Assembly: GCA_964387685.1 (NCBI GenBank)
Contig: CAYLXK010000027.1
Span: 1 to 64,000 of the forward strand
Direction: 5' to 3'
Source of the DNA: Bryobacter sp964387685
GTDB taxonomy: Bacteria; Acidobacteriota; Terriglobia; Bryobacterales; Bryobacteraceae
Length of the DNA: 64,000 nt
Shown here: positions 55,420-64,000 of the stretch, piece after piece
How the letters are laid out: the number at the start of each line of letters is the position of its first letter
Position numbering within the stretch: position 1 is the first letter of the stretch
Position numbers and translations under genes: made by a program
Notes under the pieces: model-generated
The model's database searches: none
The model's input: only the letters and a program-made list of their open reading frames with translations
Told to the model about the DNA's origin: nothing

Positions 55420-56893
55420 AGTCCTGGTGGCCAACCGCGGAGAAATCGCCGTCCGCGTGATGCGGGCGCTGCGCGAGATGGACATTGCGAGCGTGGCCGT
55501 TTATAGCGAGATCGACCGGGGAGCGCTGCATGTGCGGATGGCGGACGAAGCGTGCGCGATTGGCCCCGCGCCATCGAGCGAAAGCTATCTGCGCATTGAC
55601 CGGATTCTCGAAGCGGCGCAGCGGCACGGCGCGGAAGCCATCCATCCCGGCTATGGTTTTTTGAGCGAAAACGCGGCCTTTGCCGCGGCTTGCGAAAAGG
55701 CGGGCATCGTCTTCATCGGTCCGCCGTCGAGCGCGATTGCAAAGATGGGCTCCAAGACCTCCGCGCGGCAACTGGCCAAACTTGCGGGCACGCCCATCCC
55801 GCCCGGCACCGAAGCGGCGCTGAGCGGAGCCGAAGAAGCGTTGCGGCTGGCGCAGGAGATCGGCTTTCCCGTGATTCTGAAGGCTGCCGCCGGCGGAGGT
55901 GGCAAAGGCATGCGCCGCGTGGACCGCCAAGAGGACCTCGAGGCGGCCTTCCGGGACGCGAGCAGCGAAGCCGAGCGGTCTTTCCAAAACGGCGCCGTGT
56001 ACATCGAGAAGTTCATCGTGCGGCCGCGGCACATCGAGATCCAGGTGCTGGGTGACGCCGACGGGCACATGATCTATCTGGGCGAGCGGGAATGCTCGCT
56101 CCAACGGCGGCATCAAAAAGTGATGGAAGAGGCGCCCTCGCCGTTCCTGCGCGATAAGCCCGAATTGCGGCGGCGCATGGGCGAGGCGGCGGTGGCGGCG
56201 GCGCGCGCGGCCGCTTATGTGAACGCCGGCACGGTCGAGTTTCTGGTGGATGCCGATGGCGGCTTCTACTTCCTCGAAATGAATACGCGCTTGCAGGTGG
56301 AGCACCCGGTGACGGAGCTCATCACGGGCTTGGATTTGGTGAAGTGGCAAGTGCGCATTGCGGCCGGGCAGCGGCTCACGATTGCGCAAGAAGAGGTGCG
56401 CTTGGAGGGCTGGGCGCTTGAGTGCCGCCTTTATGCCGAAGACCCGGATAACGGCTACCTGCCCAGCCCGGGCGAAATCCGGACGTTGGTGCTGCCGGGC
56501 GGGCCGGGCATCCGCGTTGACAGCGGCGTCTACCAAGGTTGGCGGGTGCCCTTTGAATACGACCCGCTTCTCATCAAGCTGGCGGCCTGGGCGGAATCCC
56601 GTGAGGAATCGATTGCCCGCATGCGTAGGGCGCTCATGGAAACGCAGATCGGCGGCATCCGGCATAACATCGAATTTTTTCTGGATGTGCTGGCCGACGA
56701 GCGCTTTCGGGCTGGAGACCTGCATACGGGCTTTTTAGAGGAATGGCAGGCGCGCCGCACACCGCGCGTGCCCACGATACCGCACATCGACGCGATGGCC
56801 GCGGCGTTAGCGGCCAAACAAAAGCGAGCGCAACACACCTTGCGCCCAGCGGCCAAGCCCGTCTCGCGTTGGAAGGAGGCTCACCGCGCATGA
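55409..56893 (+). CDS. accC: Biotin carboxylase subunit of an acyl-CoA carboxylase, 494 aa
   Basis: The enzyme carboxylates biotin using ATP and bicarbonate. It has FRKVLVANRGEIAVRVMRAL, the ATP-grasp loop KAAAGGGGKGMR, HIEIQVLGDADG, ECSLQRRHQKVMEEAPSP and FLEMNTRLQVEHPVTE. The GTG at 55409 fits the family start; a TTG at 55391 behind GGAG is the alternative. The wording is of the propionyl/methylcrotonyl-CoA carboxylase type. The carboxyltransferase subunit is not in the window. It overlaps the preceding CRTAC1 gene by 11 bp and the carrier gene by 4 bp. Confidence 0.92.
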   Translation: MFRKVLVANRGEIAVRVMRALREMDIASVAVYSEIDRGALHVRMADEACAIGPAPSSESYLRIDRILEAAQRHGAEAIHPGYGFLSENAAFAAACEKAGIVFIGPPSSAIAKMGSKTSARQLAKLAGTPIPPGTEAALSGAEEALRLAQEIGFPVILKAAAGGGGKGMRRVDRQEDLEAAFRDASSEAERSFQNGAVYIEKFIVRPRHIEIQVLGDADGHMIYLGERECSLQRRHQKVMEEAPSPFLRDKPELRRRMGEAAVAAARAAAYVNAGTVEFLVDADGGFYFLEMNTRLQVEHPVTELITGLDLVKWQVRIAAGQRLTIAQEEVRLEGWALECRLYAEDPDNGYLPSPGEIRTLVLPGGPGIRVDSGVYQGWRVPFEYDPLLIKLAAWAESREESIARMRRALMETQIGGIRHNIEFFLDVLADERFRAGDLHTGFLEEWQARRTPRVPTIPHIDAMAAALAAKQKRAQHTLRPAAKPVSRWKEAHRA

Positions 56894-57300
56894 GCGACGT
56901 TATGCAAGTGGGAGACAACGTTTGGAGCGTGATCGACGGCCAGCGGCAATACGAAGTCTATGTCGAGCCGCTGGAGGGGGCCTGGTCCGTCAGTATGCGG
57001 GGCCGGACGCAAAAGGTGTTGCTGGAGGATTCGCGCGACGAGGCGGCGGCCGCTAACGGCCGGTCGGGCGCCGGAGTGGCGCGCGTGGCCTCGCCCATGC
57101 CGGGCAAGGTGGTGCGGATGTTGGTGGCCGTGGGCGACGAGGTGGCCGAGGGCGCGGGCTTGGCCGTGGTGGAGGCCATGAAAATGCAAAACGAGTTGAA
57201 GAGTCCCATTGCGGGCAAAGTAACCCAGGCTTCGGCCCAGGCCGGCGAGACCGTGCAGGCCGGGCAGGTGCTGGCGGTGGTGGAAGCGCATGCCGGTTGA
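56890..57300 (+). CDS. Biotin carboxyl carrier protein, 136 aa
   Basis: The C-terminal biotinyl domain (about 64-134) holds ASPMPGKVVRMLVAVGDEV and the biotinylation motif VEAMKMQNE with Lys98 as attachment site. The N-terminal half (YEVYVEPLEGAWSVSMRG) resembles the linker of propionyl-type carriers. The ATG at 56890 overlaps the accC stop in ATGA. It is the probable substrate of the biotin ligase at 6002-6721. It overlaps the DnaC-like gene by 11 bp. Confidence 0.92.
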   Translation: MSDVMQVGDNVWSVIDGQRQYEVYVEPLEGAWSVSMRGRTQKVLLEDSRDEAAAANGRSGAGVARVASPMPGKVVRMLVAVGDEVAEGAGLAVVEAMKMQNELKSPIAGKVTQASAQAGETVQAGQVLAVVEAHAG

Positions 57301-58024
57301 GGATTGCCCCCGCTGCAAGGGCACGGGTTGGATACCGAAAGACGTGGACGGCATCAGCGCCGTCACCCGCTGCTCCTGCGACTTCGATACGCGGGCGCAG
57401 CGCTACCGCGACCGCAGTGGCATACCGCCTCTCTATGAGAGCGCCTCCATGGAGAATTTTGTACTGCCTTCGGACAATCCGATTGCGCACCGGGGCTTGG
57501 CCAGCGTCATGATCAGCGCGCGCACTTACGCCCGCGAGTATCCCGTCGTAGACAAACCGGGCTTGCTGTTTTGCGGCAACACCGGCGTGGGCAAGACGCA
57601 TTTGGCCGTGGCCGTCCTGCAGAGCTTGATCAAACGCGGCTTCGAGGGGGTCTTTTTCGATTATCAAACGCTGCTGGACCGCATCCGCTCCAGCTATGAC
57701 AAATCGAGCGGTGCGACGGACAAAGAAGCCTATCGCACCGCTCTTGATTGTGAAATTCTGCTGCTGGACGACTTAGGCGCACACCGGGTAACGGACTGGG
57801 TGGAAGATACGGTAACCTCTCTGATCACCCATCGCTGCAACCATCGCAAGCCGATGATCGTGACCACGAACCTGCCGCCGCCGGGCGAGACCTCCAACGC
57901 TTACAAGGACAGTCTCGCCGACCGGATTGGCATGCGCGCCTGGAGCCGGTTGAACGAGATGTGCAAGATCGTCGCGATGCCGGCCGTGGACGATTACCGC
58001 ATTCGCTCGCGCCGTCTGGCTTAG
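57290..58024 (+). CDS. DnaC/IstB-like AAA+ ATPase, 244 aa
   Basis: A helicase-loader-type ATPase. An N-terminal zinc-binding stretch (CPRCKGTGW with CSC, about 6-30) is followed by the Walker A loop GLLFCGNTGVGKTHLAVAVL (about 93-112), the Walker B ILLLDDLG and the sensor MIVTTNLPP. Proteins of this type load DnaB or serve transposases, but no transposase is near. The ATG is 11 bp inside the carrier gene. It ends the five-gene overlapping chain. Confidence 0.88.
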   Translation: MPVEDCPRCKGTGWIPKDVDGISAVTRCSCDFDTRAQRYRDRSGIPPLYESASMENFVLPSDNPIAHRGLASVMISARTYAREYPVVDKPGLLFCGNTGVGKTHLAVAVLQSLIKRGFEGVFFDYQTLLDRIRSSYDKSSGATDKEAYRTALDCEILLLDDLGAHRVTDWVEDTVTSLITHRCNHRKPMIVTTNLPPPGETSNAYKDSLADRIGMRAWSRLNEMCKIVAMPAVDDYRIRSRRLA

Positions 58025-58528
58025 TTACATTCCCATCGGTTCGTCGGCGCTGCCGCCATAAATCGAAGGGCACTTGGATCCCATCGGGCGCAGGTAGGTG
58101 CTCAATTGGCCGCGATGGTGGATGCTGTGGTTCATTAGGAACTGCAAGTAGAATACGGCGGGAAAATTGAACATGCCAAAGAAGTCCACCGGGGTGCCGA
58201 GTTGTTCAGCGCTCATGGCTTCGACCTTGGCGATTGCGGCAGGCAGCGCCTTTTCATACCACGCGGCGATGGAAACGCCGGACTGCAAGTCGGCCGGCTT
58301 CTCGGCGCCGCCCATGGCGAAGCTAAGAGCGGCGATGGAGTCGAGGAACCAAATGTCGACGCTGGCGATATGCCAGCCCAGTTCGATGGCCGTCTTGGCC
58401 TTGGGGTCGGGGCGGTAATCGTGGTTTTCATCCGGGATGGCGGCGATCACTTTCTTGGTGACGGGATGTTCGGAGGCAAAGCTCTGGAGGAACACGCCGC
58501 GGAGGGCTAGCAAGAAGTCGGGACTCAT
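58025..58528 (-). CDS. DinB-family metal-binding protein, 167 aa
   Basis: The four-helix DinB fold is indicated by the metal-binding histidines: His53 in GWHIASVDIW and the pair in NHSIHHRGQLSTYLRP. Members include thiol transferases and proteins of unknown function. The stop is directly adjacent to the stop of the DnaC-like gene (tail to tail). TAGAAT ends nine bases before the ATG, so the transcript should be almost leaderless. Confidence 0.88.
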   Translation of the reverse strand: MSPDFLLALRGVFLQSFASEHPVTKKVIAAIPDENHDYRPDPKAKTAIELGWHIASVDIWFLDSIAALSFAMGGAEKPADLQSGVSIAAWYEKALPAAIAKVEAMSAEQLGTPVDFFGMFNFPAVFYLQFLMNHSIHHRGQLSTYLRPMGSKCPSIYGGSADEPMGM

Positions 58529-58537
58529 AGTTCCGCT

Positions 58538-58543
58538 ATTCTA
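58538..58543 (-). promoter_or_regulatory. -10 element TAGAAT of the DinB gene
   Basis: On the minus strand TAGAAT ends nine bases before the ATG at 58528. It is the same hexamer as at 24755-24760. No -35 is evident. The space is shared with the divergent gene at 58586, which has TATAAC at 58570-58575, ten bases before its ATG. Confidence 0.4.
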
Positions 58544-58585
58544 TCCCAGCACCCTTCTCGTTGTAGACTTATAACCAGTCTCTGT

Positions 58586-61528
58586 ATGCAATATCTTTCT
58601 TTGATTACAGTTCTATTATTCACGGCCGTTCTCGGTTTGGCACAAGAAGCCTACTTAGAGCCGTGGAAAGACGTTAACTTCACCCAACAACTGGAGATCG
58701 AAAAGTTGGTGGGACGCACTCCGCCGCGAGCGCGCAAAAGACAACCGAATCTGATAGAGGGAGTGAAACTCCGCCCGCAGCGCGGAGCGCTTTTCGGATT
58801 GCCGGAGGCGGGCGCCGAGGCGAGCCCCGCGCGGGAGGCGACGCAGCTTAGCGCGCCGCCGCATCACCTGGACGGCTTCCTGGCTATCCCCGACGACAAC
58901 ACCGCCGTGCCTCCCGATTGCGCGGGAGCCGTAAGCCCCGACCACGTAGTTACGGCGCTGAACACGGAAATTCGCGTCCAAGACCGGCAAGGCAAAGACT
59001 TGCGCACCTTGAGCGAAGAACGCTTCTTCGCCACGCTGGGGCCATTCGAATCGGGGCTCTTCGACCCGCGCGTGGTCTATGACGCGAACGCTAAGCGGTG
59101 GATCGTCATCATCCTGGCCGACGCCGGCGGCCGCACCCCCGCGCTGTTAGTAGCGGTCTCGCGCACCAGCGATCCCCTAGGCGATTGGCGAATGACTCGG
59201 CTGCTGAATCCCGCGGCGGTAGGCCTGGATTTCGACTATCCCACGATGGCAATCGGCGGGAAGCTCTTATTGGTTAGCGTGAGCGTGTATCGTGGTCTCA
59301 GTTATCAGAGCACGCTTAACACCGCGTTTGTCCTGCAGGACCTGTACAACGCCTCGACCTCGCTCCGCCAGTTTGAAGACTTTTTCGGCACCAATACGCC
59401 GGTGGCGGACCCCAATCCCGATAACAACCGCGGACTCTTTGTAAATGTCGCGATCGGCGTTTTCGATGCCTCCTTGCGTCTCATCTTCCGGGAGGTAAAT
59501 CTCACCGGCCCCGGTAACATCACGGTGGCGGACCGCACGCAGGCCATGGCGGGCGATCTCGATCCCGAGTACAGCGGCCTGATCATGCCGCAAAGAGGCA
59601 GCGACGTGCTGATCGACGGCGGGGACGTATCGTTGCAGAATTGCACCGCGCGCGGCACGGACGCCTGGTGCGTGGGTACGAATTTTCTGCGCTTCGGCAC
59701 GCAGCGGACCGCGCTGGTTCAGCTCTACATCATTAACTGGATTCCCGCGCCCGGCAGCCCAACGGTCGGGCGCGTGCGCATCGACGATCCTACTTACCAG
59801 AGCTTCTACGGCTACCCGTCGGTGGCCGTGAACAAGAACAAAGATATCTTTATTGGCTATAACCGTTTCCGGAAAGACGAATTCGCGACGGCGCGCTTTG
59901 CGTTCCGGCGGGCGACAGACGCGCCGGGCGCCTTCTATCACGACGCGCTGGTGAAGGCGGGCGAAGACAGTTACACCAAAGGAGGGTTGCGCGTGCGTTG
60001 GGGGGACTACTCGACCACCGTCGTGGACCCCGTGGACGACACTTCGTTCTGGACTTTGCAGGAATACGCCGCATCGCGTACCGAGTCTGGCAACTCGCAG
60101 TGGGGCACCTGGTGGACGCGTTTTCGGCAGCGTAACTCCACCTGCCAATACCGCCTGGACCGCAATTCGGCAGATCTGGCTTCGGCCGGAGGCCCTCTGC
60201 GCATCACCCTCACGACGGTGCCGAGCGATTGCAGTTGGCAGGTAGCGCCGAACGCCAGCTGGGTCCGGGTGTTAAGCCAGCCCGCAGCATTGGGCAGCGG
60301 GAACTTTGAGTTCCAGGTGGCATTGAACCGGCAGGCGGCGGCGCGCACGGCCACCATCACCATCGGCGATCAAACTTTCACCGTGAATCAGGCCGCCAAC
60401 GCGACGCCTCCTCCCCAGGAGCCGCTGCTGACGGTGACCAAGTTTGAGGCGCCTGTAACGGCGCGTGTCGGGGATTCGGTCTCTTTGTCGGCGGTGGTGC
60501 GCAATACGGGCACGCGCGGGGCCGGCACGTTCCGGGTGGGCTTTTACCTCGCGCAGCGGTCGTCCGTGACAAACAAGGACATTTTCACCGGCTACGGCTG
60601 CGTAGTGAATCAAGGGTTGATCGCCGATGAGGTGACCACTTGCGCCGGCAGCTTCCAGGTGCCCGCCGACTTGACGCCGGGCGCTTATTCGATTGCGGCC
60701 ATTGCCGACGATCGCGAACAGGTCACCATGTCGGACCGCACGGCGGCTACCCGCCTCTCCGATGCGGGCGCTTTCACCATCCAAGCCTCGCCCAATGCGC
60801 CCTCGGCCGCCACGGCGGGCCTGGTAAACGGCGCCAGCGCCAAGACGGGCCCGCTTGCGCCGGGGGCAATCTTCGTACTCTACGGGGCGCGTTTGGGTCC
60901 GGCGGCGCTTACGACGCTTACGCTCGACGCCCAAGGCCGCGTCGCCACGACGCTGGCTGGAACCCGCATCCTTTTTGACGGTGTGGCCGCGCCCCTGATC
61001 TACACCTCGGGTGGCCAGCTCAGCGGCATCGTTCCCTATGCCGTCGCCGGTAAGGCCAACGTCAGTCTCGTGCCGGAGTACAACGGGGTACGGGGCAACC
61101 CGGTCACGGTGGCGGTGGCTAGCGCGGCGCCGGCTTTCTTCACGGTGGATTTCAGCGGCCAGAACCAAGTGGCCGCCTTGAACGAGAATGGAAGTGTGAA
61201 TAGCGCGGCGAATCCGGCGGAAGCCGGCCGGCTGATTGTGCTCTACGGAACGGGCGGCGGTACTTTCCGCACCCAGCCCGTGGACGGCGCCGTGATTGGC
61301 GCGCCATTGCCGGAGTTCCTGGCGCCCTTAAGCGTGACGATCGGCGGCCTAGAGGCGGAGACGCTCTACGCGGGCCCGGCCCCGGGCCTAGTAAGCGGCG
61401 TCGTGCAAATCAACGCCCGCATCCCGGCCGGTGTCGCGCCCGGAGACCGTGTGGCGGTGGTGGTACGCAGCGGTGTGGGCTCGGCGCAGATTGTTTCGCC
61501 CGCCGGGACGACCATTGCCGTCCGCTAG
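58586..61528 (+). CDS. Secreted BACON/CARDB protein with Solibacter-type C-terminal domain, 980 aa
   Basis: Signal peptide (MQYLSLITVLLFTAVLGLAQ). Residues about 90-525 form a large beta-rich domain with repeated acidic turns and no known catalytic motif. A BACON-like domain (about 528-606: SDCSWQVAPNASWVRV), a CARDB-like domain (about 613-735: VTARVGDSVSLSAVVRNTG) and a TIGR03437-type C-terminal domain (about 743-980: GAIFVLYGARLGP, LSGIVPYAVAG, LIVLYGTGGG) follow. The last domain is typical of Solibacter-like bacteria. The protein is probably secreted or cell-surface and may bind carbohydrate. It overlaps the next gene by 14 bp. Confidence 0.88.
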   Translation: MQYLSLITVLLFTAVLGLAQEAYLEPWKDVNFTQQLEIEKLVGRTPPRARKRQPNLIEGVKLRPQRGALFGLPEAGAEASPAREATQLSAPPHHLDGFLAIPDDNTAVPPDCAGAVSPDHVVTALNTEIRVQDRQGKDLRTLSEERFFATLGPFESGLFDPRVVYDANAKRWIVIILADAGGRTPALLVAVSRTSDPLGDWRMTRLLNPAAVGLDFDYPTMAIGGKLLLVSVSVYRGLSYQSTLNTAFVLQDLYNASTSLRQFEDFFGTNTPVADPNPDNNRGLFVNVAIGVFDASLRLIFREVNLTGPGNITVADRTQAMAGDLDPEYSGLIMPQRGSDVLIDGGDVSLQNCTARGTDAWCVGTNFLRFGTQRTALVQLYIINWIPAPGSPTVGRVRIDDPTYQSFYGYPSVAVNKNKDIFIGYNRFRKDEFATARFAFRRATDAPGAFYHDALVKAGEDSYTKGGLRVRWGDYSTTVVDPVDDTSFWTLQEYAASRTESGNSQWGTWWTRFRQRNSTCQYRLDRNSADLASAGGPLRITLTTVPSDCSWQVAPNASWVRVLSQPAALGSGNFEFQVALNRQAAARTATITIGDQTFTVNQAANATPPPQEPLLTVTKFEAPVTARVGDSVSLSAVVRNTGTRGAGTFRVGFYLAQRSSVTNKDIFTGYGCVVNQGLIADEVTTCAGSFQVPADLTPGAYSIAAIADDREQVTMSDRTAATRLSDAGAFTIQASPNAPSAATAGLVNGASAKTGPLAPGAIFVLYGARLGPAALTTLTLDAQGRVATTLAGTRILFDGVAAPLIYTSGGQLSGIVPYAVAGKANVSLVPEYNGVRGNPVTVAVASAAPAFFTVDFSGQNQVAALNENGSVNSAANPAEAGRLIVLYGTGGGTFRTQPVDGAVIGAPLPEFLAPLSVTIGGLEAETLYAGPAPGLVSGVVQINARIPAGVAPGDRVAVVVRSGVGSAQIVSPAGTTIAVR

Positions 61529-63869
61529 CGGCGGCGCTTTCCGCGCCTTGGCGCACCCCAACTTCCGTCTCTACGCCGCGGGCCACCTGGTATCCGGAGC
61601 AGGCTCCTGGATGCACAATACGGCCCTCAGTTGGCTGATGTACCGCTTGACGCATTCGGAATGGATGCTGGGCTTGATGAGCCTGGCCGCCACGCTCCCC
61701 CTTATCGTGCTCAGCCCCTTTGCCGGGGCGGCGGCCGATCGCTTCCCGCGCCGCAACCTCGTCATCGCCACGCAAACCGTTCTGCTGGTGCAGGCCCTTG
61801 CCTTGGCCGTTCTCAGCTTCACGGGCTTGGTGCGGCCTTGGCACCTGCTGGCGCTCGGCCTGGTTTTCGGCATCGCCAAGGCTTTTGAGATCCCCGCGCG
61901 CCAGTCCTTGCTTTTCGACATGACCGGGCCCGACGACCTCTTGAGCGCGATCGGCCTGAACTCCATGATCTTTAATGTCGCCCGCATCGTGGGGCCGGCG
62001 CTGGGGGGCATCGTGCTCGCGGGGTTGGGGGAAGGCTGGTGTTTTCTTCTGAACTCGCTCAGCTTTCTGGCCGTCCTGTTGGGCCTGTTCCTAATGCGCT
62101 TGCCCAACGTGGCCAGGAGTGAGGAGACCGCCTCATGGAGCGCCGTGCGCGTTTTTCTTGGCTCGCATCCCACGGCCCTTCCGTTGCTTGTCCTCTGCGC
62201 CGGCTTGAACATCGGCTTCAGTGGCGTCACGGTGCTTAATCCTTTTTTTGCCGAGGATATCTTCCGCCAAGGTCCACGGGGTCTGGGCGTCTTAACTTCT
62301 TCCGTGGGCGTGGGAGCCTTGGTGGGAACCTATTGGGTGGCGAAACGGACGAATCCAAAAGAATTGCCGCGCGTCAATATCTTAGGCGGCGCGCTGCTGG
62401 GTTGCGCCTTCGCTGGATATGCGGCAAGTCCTTTTTTCCTATGGTCGATGCTTCTGCTGGCGGCTGCGGGCGCTAGCCTGATGGGCCAGAATGTGGCCGC
62501 CAATTCGGTCCTGCAAAGTGCCGCGCCGATGCAACTGCGGGGCCGCGTGGTTTCCCTGTTTAGTATCTCCGTCATGGGCATGACGAGCCTGGGAGCGCTC
62601 TTATTTGGCGCCATCGCTCGCCAAAGTACGCCTCGGATCGCCACCGCGCTGAGCGCGGGTCTTTGTTTCGGCGCGACCCTCTGGGCCCGGCGGCGCATGG
62701 CAGGCGCCCTGCTGCTGCTTTGGCTCTGCCTGGCGCCCGCTGCCCACGGTCAGACCGCGCGAGGGCAAAAGTCTTTGGAGCGCGTGGACGAACTGTTGAA
62801 AGAGACGTCGCGTTTGACTGGTTTTGCCATCAAACGGCGCGTTCCGGCGGCCACCATGACGAAAGCCGAGCTAGACCGCTTTCTTAACCGCAAGTTGAGG
62901 GAAGACGCCAATCCCAAGGCCATCGCCACCGAGGAACTCGTCCTCAAACGCTTTGGCTTCGCCCCGCCGGATTTCAACCTGCTCGACACCACGCTGGCGC
63001 TATTGGGTGAACAGGCCGCGGCCTTCTACGATTTTGAGAAGAAGAAGCTCTTTGTGATCGACCAGGGCAACGGCGAGATAGAGCCCGAGTTGCTCATACA
63101 CGAGCTTGGCCACGCCTTGGCCGACCAGCACTTTGGCTTGCGGAAATTTCTGAAGGGCTCTAGTGACGACGATGACGCCTCGCTGGCTCGCATGGCCGTC
63201 ATGGAAGGGCAGGCGATGTGGTTGATGGCCAAATACCAGCCGCGCAGTATCCCTTTATCGCCTCCCCAGGCCGGCGAGGACAACGATTTCCCCGTCATGA
63301 GCAAAGTTCCGCTCTACCTGAGTGAGAGCCTGATTTTTCCGTACCGCGAAGGGCTGGCCTTTCAGGCCGCGGTCTGCGAAAAACACGAGGATTGCCTGGA
63401 ACGCGTCTTCCGCCAGCCGCCGCGCTCGAGCGCCCAGATTCTTCACCCCGAACTGTATTTCCAGGGTGCCCAGCCCGAGACCGCCCCTTTACCCGAGGCT
63501 CCGCCCGGCGGGCGCTGGAAGCCGCGGGCCGAGGGGAACTTGGGCGAATTCGATTTTGAACTTCTCATGAAGACTTTCCGGCAAGCTCCCGAAGGCGTTA
63601 CCGAGCATTGGCGCGGGGGCGCCTATCGACTGCTCGAAAACAAAAAGACCAAGGACGTTTTGCTGCAGCACGCGTCCATTTGGGAAGATCCCGCCTCGGC
63701 CCGGCGTTGGTTCGACGCCTACGCCCAGATCCTTGCCGCCAAGTGGAAATCCTACGCCGTCCAGAGGCGCCAGGAAGATTCCCTCGAAGGCACGGGCGAT
63801 CATGGGCCCTTCCGCCTGCGGATTGCCGGGCGGGTGGTAACGGCCGAGGAGGGTCTTCCGGTAAAATGA
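61515..63869 (+). CDS. MFS exporter fused to a periplasmic metallopeptidase, 784 aa
   Basis: Residues about 1-394 are an MFS_3/EntS-type exporter (FRALAHPNFRLYAAGHLVSG, FAGAAADRFPRRNLVIATQT, GPALGGIVLAGLG) with about twelve helices. At residue 395 a sequence exactly like a signal peptide begins (MAGALLLLWLCLAPAAHGQ), followed by a soluble region with the zinc-protease motif HELGHALADQHF (His529, Glu530, His533). The frame is continuous with no stop between the two parts. As helix 13, the former signal peptide would place the peptidase in the periplasm. The TTG at 61515 is the most economical start, but GTGs at 61431 and 61449 are possible. An internal start at 62697 has a weak ribosome site. 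Confidence 0.75.
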   Translation: MPSASGGAFRALAHPNFRLYAAGHLVSGAGSWMHNTALSWLMYRLTHSEWMLGLMSLAATLPLIVLSPFAGAAADRFPRRNLVIATQTVLLVQALALAVLSFTGLVRPWHLLALGLVFGIAKAFEIPARQSLLFDMTGPDDLLSAIGLNSMIFNVARIVGPALGGIVLAGLGEGWCFLLNSLSFLAVLLGLFLMRLPNVARSEETASWSAVRVFLGSHPTALPLLVLCAGLNIGFSGVTVLNPFFAEDIFRQGPRGLGVLTSSVGVGALVGTYWVAKRTNPKELPRVNILGGALLGCAFAGYAASPFFLWSMLLLAAAGASLMGQNVAANSVLQSAAPMQLRGRVVSLFSISVMGMTSLGALLFGAIARQSTPRIATALSAGLCFGATLWARRRMAGALLLLWLCLAPAAHGQTARGQKSLERVDELLKETSRLTGFAIKRRVPAATMTKAELDRFLNRKLREDANPKAIATEELVLKRFGFAPPDFNLLDTTLALLGEQAAAFYDFEKKKLFVIDQGNGEIEPELLIHELGHALADQHFGLRKFLKGSSDDDDASLARMAVMEGQAMWLMAKYQPRSIPLSPPQAGEDNDFPVMSKVPLYLSESLIFPYREGLAFQAAVCEKHEDCLERVFRQPPRSSAQILHPELYFQGAQPETAPLPEAPPGGRWKPRAEGNLGEFDFELLMKTFRQAPEGVTEHWRGGAYRLLENKKTKDVLLQHASIWEDPASARRWFDAYAQILAAKWKSYAVQRRQEDSLEGTGDHGPFRLRIAGRVVTAEEGLPVK

Positions 63870-63890
63870 AAAAGCAAAAGGAGTCCGGTA

Positions 63891-64000
63891 ATGCGCGCAA
63901 TACTTAGTCTTTTTCTTCTCGCCGCGGTGGGGCTGGCCCCGGCGGCGAACGTGCCCCGGCCGTCGCCCGAGTTCGGCTTTGAACTGCCGGGCGGCAAGCA
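63891..64000 (+). CDS. Redoxin/TlpA-like exported protein, 5' end only
   Basis: AAAAGGAG lies seven bases before the ATG, an ideal ribosome binding site. The 36 visible codons give a signal peptide (MRAILSLFLLAAVGLAPAA) and the redoxin-like opening VPRPSPEFGFELPGGK, the usual prelude to a thioredoxin fold. The gene continues beyond the window, so the active-site cysteines cannot be seen. It starts 21 bp after the MFS-peptidase gene and is probably co-transcribed. Confidence 0.7.
   Translation, partial: MRAILSLFLLAAVGLAPAANVPRPSPEFGFELPGGK

Noticed and set aside
57290..58024. DnaC/IstB-like gene read as part of an insertion sequence
   Set aside because: No IstA-like transposase or terminal inverted repeats nearby, and the gene is embedded in an overlapping operon.

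Overview
The window looks like chromosomal DNA of a GC-rich acidobacterium of the Bryobacterales/Solibacter type. Three things point there: four giant Oar-like TonB-dependent proteins that begin with a carboxypeptidase-regulatory-like domain, a secreted protein ending in the 'Solibacter' TIGR03437-type C-terminal domain, and a TPR plus CRTAC1/UnbV pair. Sulfatase and DUF1501/DUF1553 genes of the kind well known from planctomycetes are also present and fit this group. No CRISPR array, rRNA operon, intact tRNA, phage or transposase gene was seen.

Layout. 1-2.4 kb is a small accessory patch: palindromic repeats, a decayed 3' half of tRNA-Thr, two co-translated secreted proteins (one cysteine-rich) closed by a strong terminator, and a HicAB pair whose toxin lacks the usual histidine. 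2.5-8.1 kb is a tightly overlapping housekeeping operon: valS, nadC, biotin ligase, coaX and an unknown gene. 8.1-11.1 kb is an unrecognised three-gene membrane/secreted cassette on the minus strand. 11.3-18.8 kb holds a GT39-like enzyme, an Oar protein, a LecA-like/LssY_C protein and a candidate pore-forming toxin with a following gene that could be its immunity partner. 18.8-24.3 kb is the translation operon rplM-rpsI-rpsB-tsf-pyrH-frr followed by a second GT39-like enzyme; a good promoter sits inside the end of an upstream VanZ-like gene. 24.8-31.4 kb contains a PhoD-like phosphatase, a POTRA-only protein, an amidase, VapBC and a VOC protein. 31.5-41.5 kb contains an Oar protein and a sulfatase, MFS, hydrolase, DUF1501 and DUF1553 group that probably serves uptake and breakdown of an unknown polymer or sulfated substrate. 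41.5-45.6 kb contains a small unknown gene, a methyltransferase, a LytS/LytTR two-component pair and a quinone-oxidoreductase-like enzyme. 45.6-58 kb has two tandem Oar genes and then an overlapping chain TPR, CRTAC1, biotin carboxylase, biotin carrier and DnaC-like ATPase. 58-64 kb has DinB, a BACON/CARDB/TIGR03437 protein, an MFS-metallopeptidase fusion and the start of a redoxin-like gene cut by the window edge.

Two window-wide patterns stand out. First, many first genes of transcription units have a -10-like hexamer about 6-9 bases before the start codon and little or no ribosome binding site, which suggests leaderless mRNAs. Second, the plus strand is G-rich up to about 41 kb whatever the gene direction, and balanced to C-rich from about 45 kb on. 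The most novel candidates are the toxin/immunity-like pair (17.5-18.8 kb), the MFS-peptidase fusion (61.5-63.9 kb), the unknown three-gene cassette (8.1-11.1 kb) and the secreted pair near the tRNA relic (0.6-1.9 kb).
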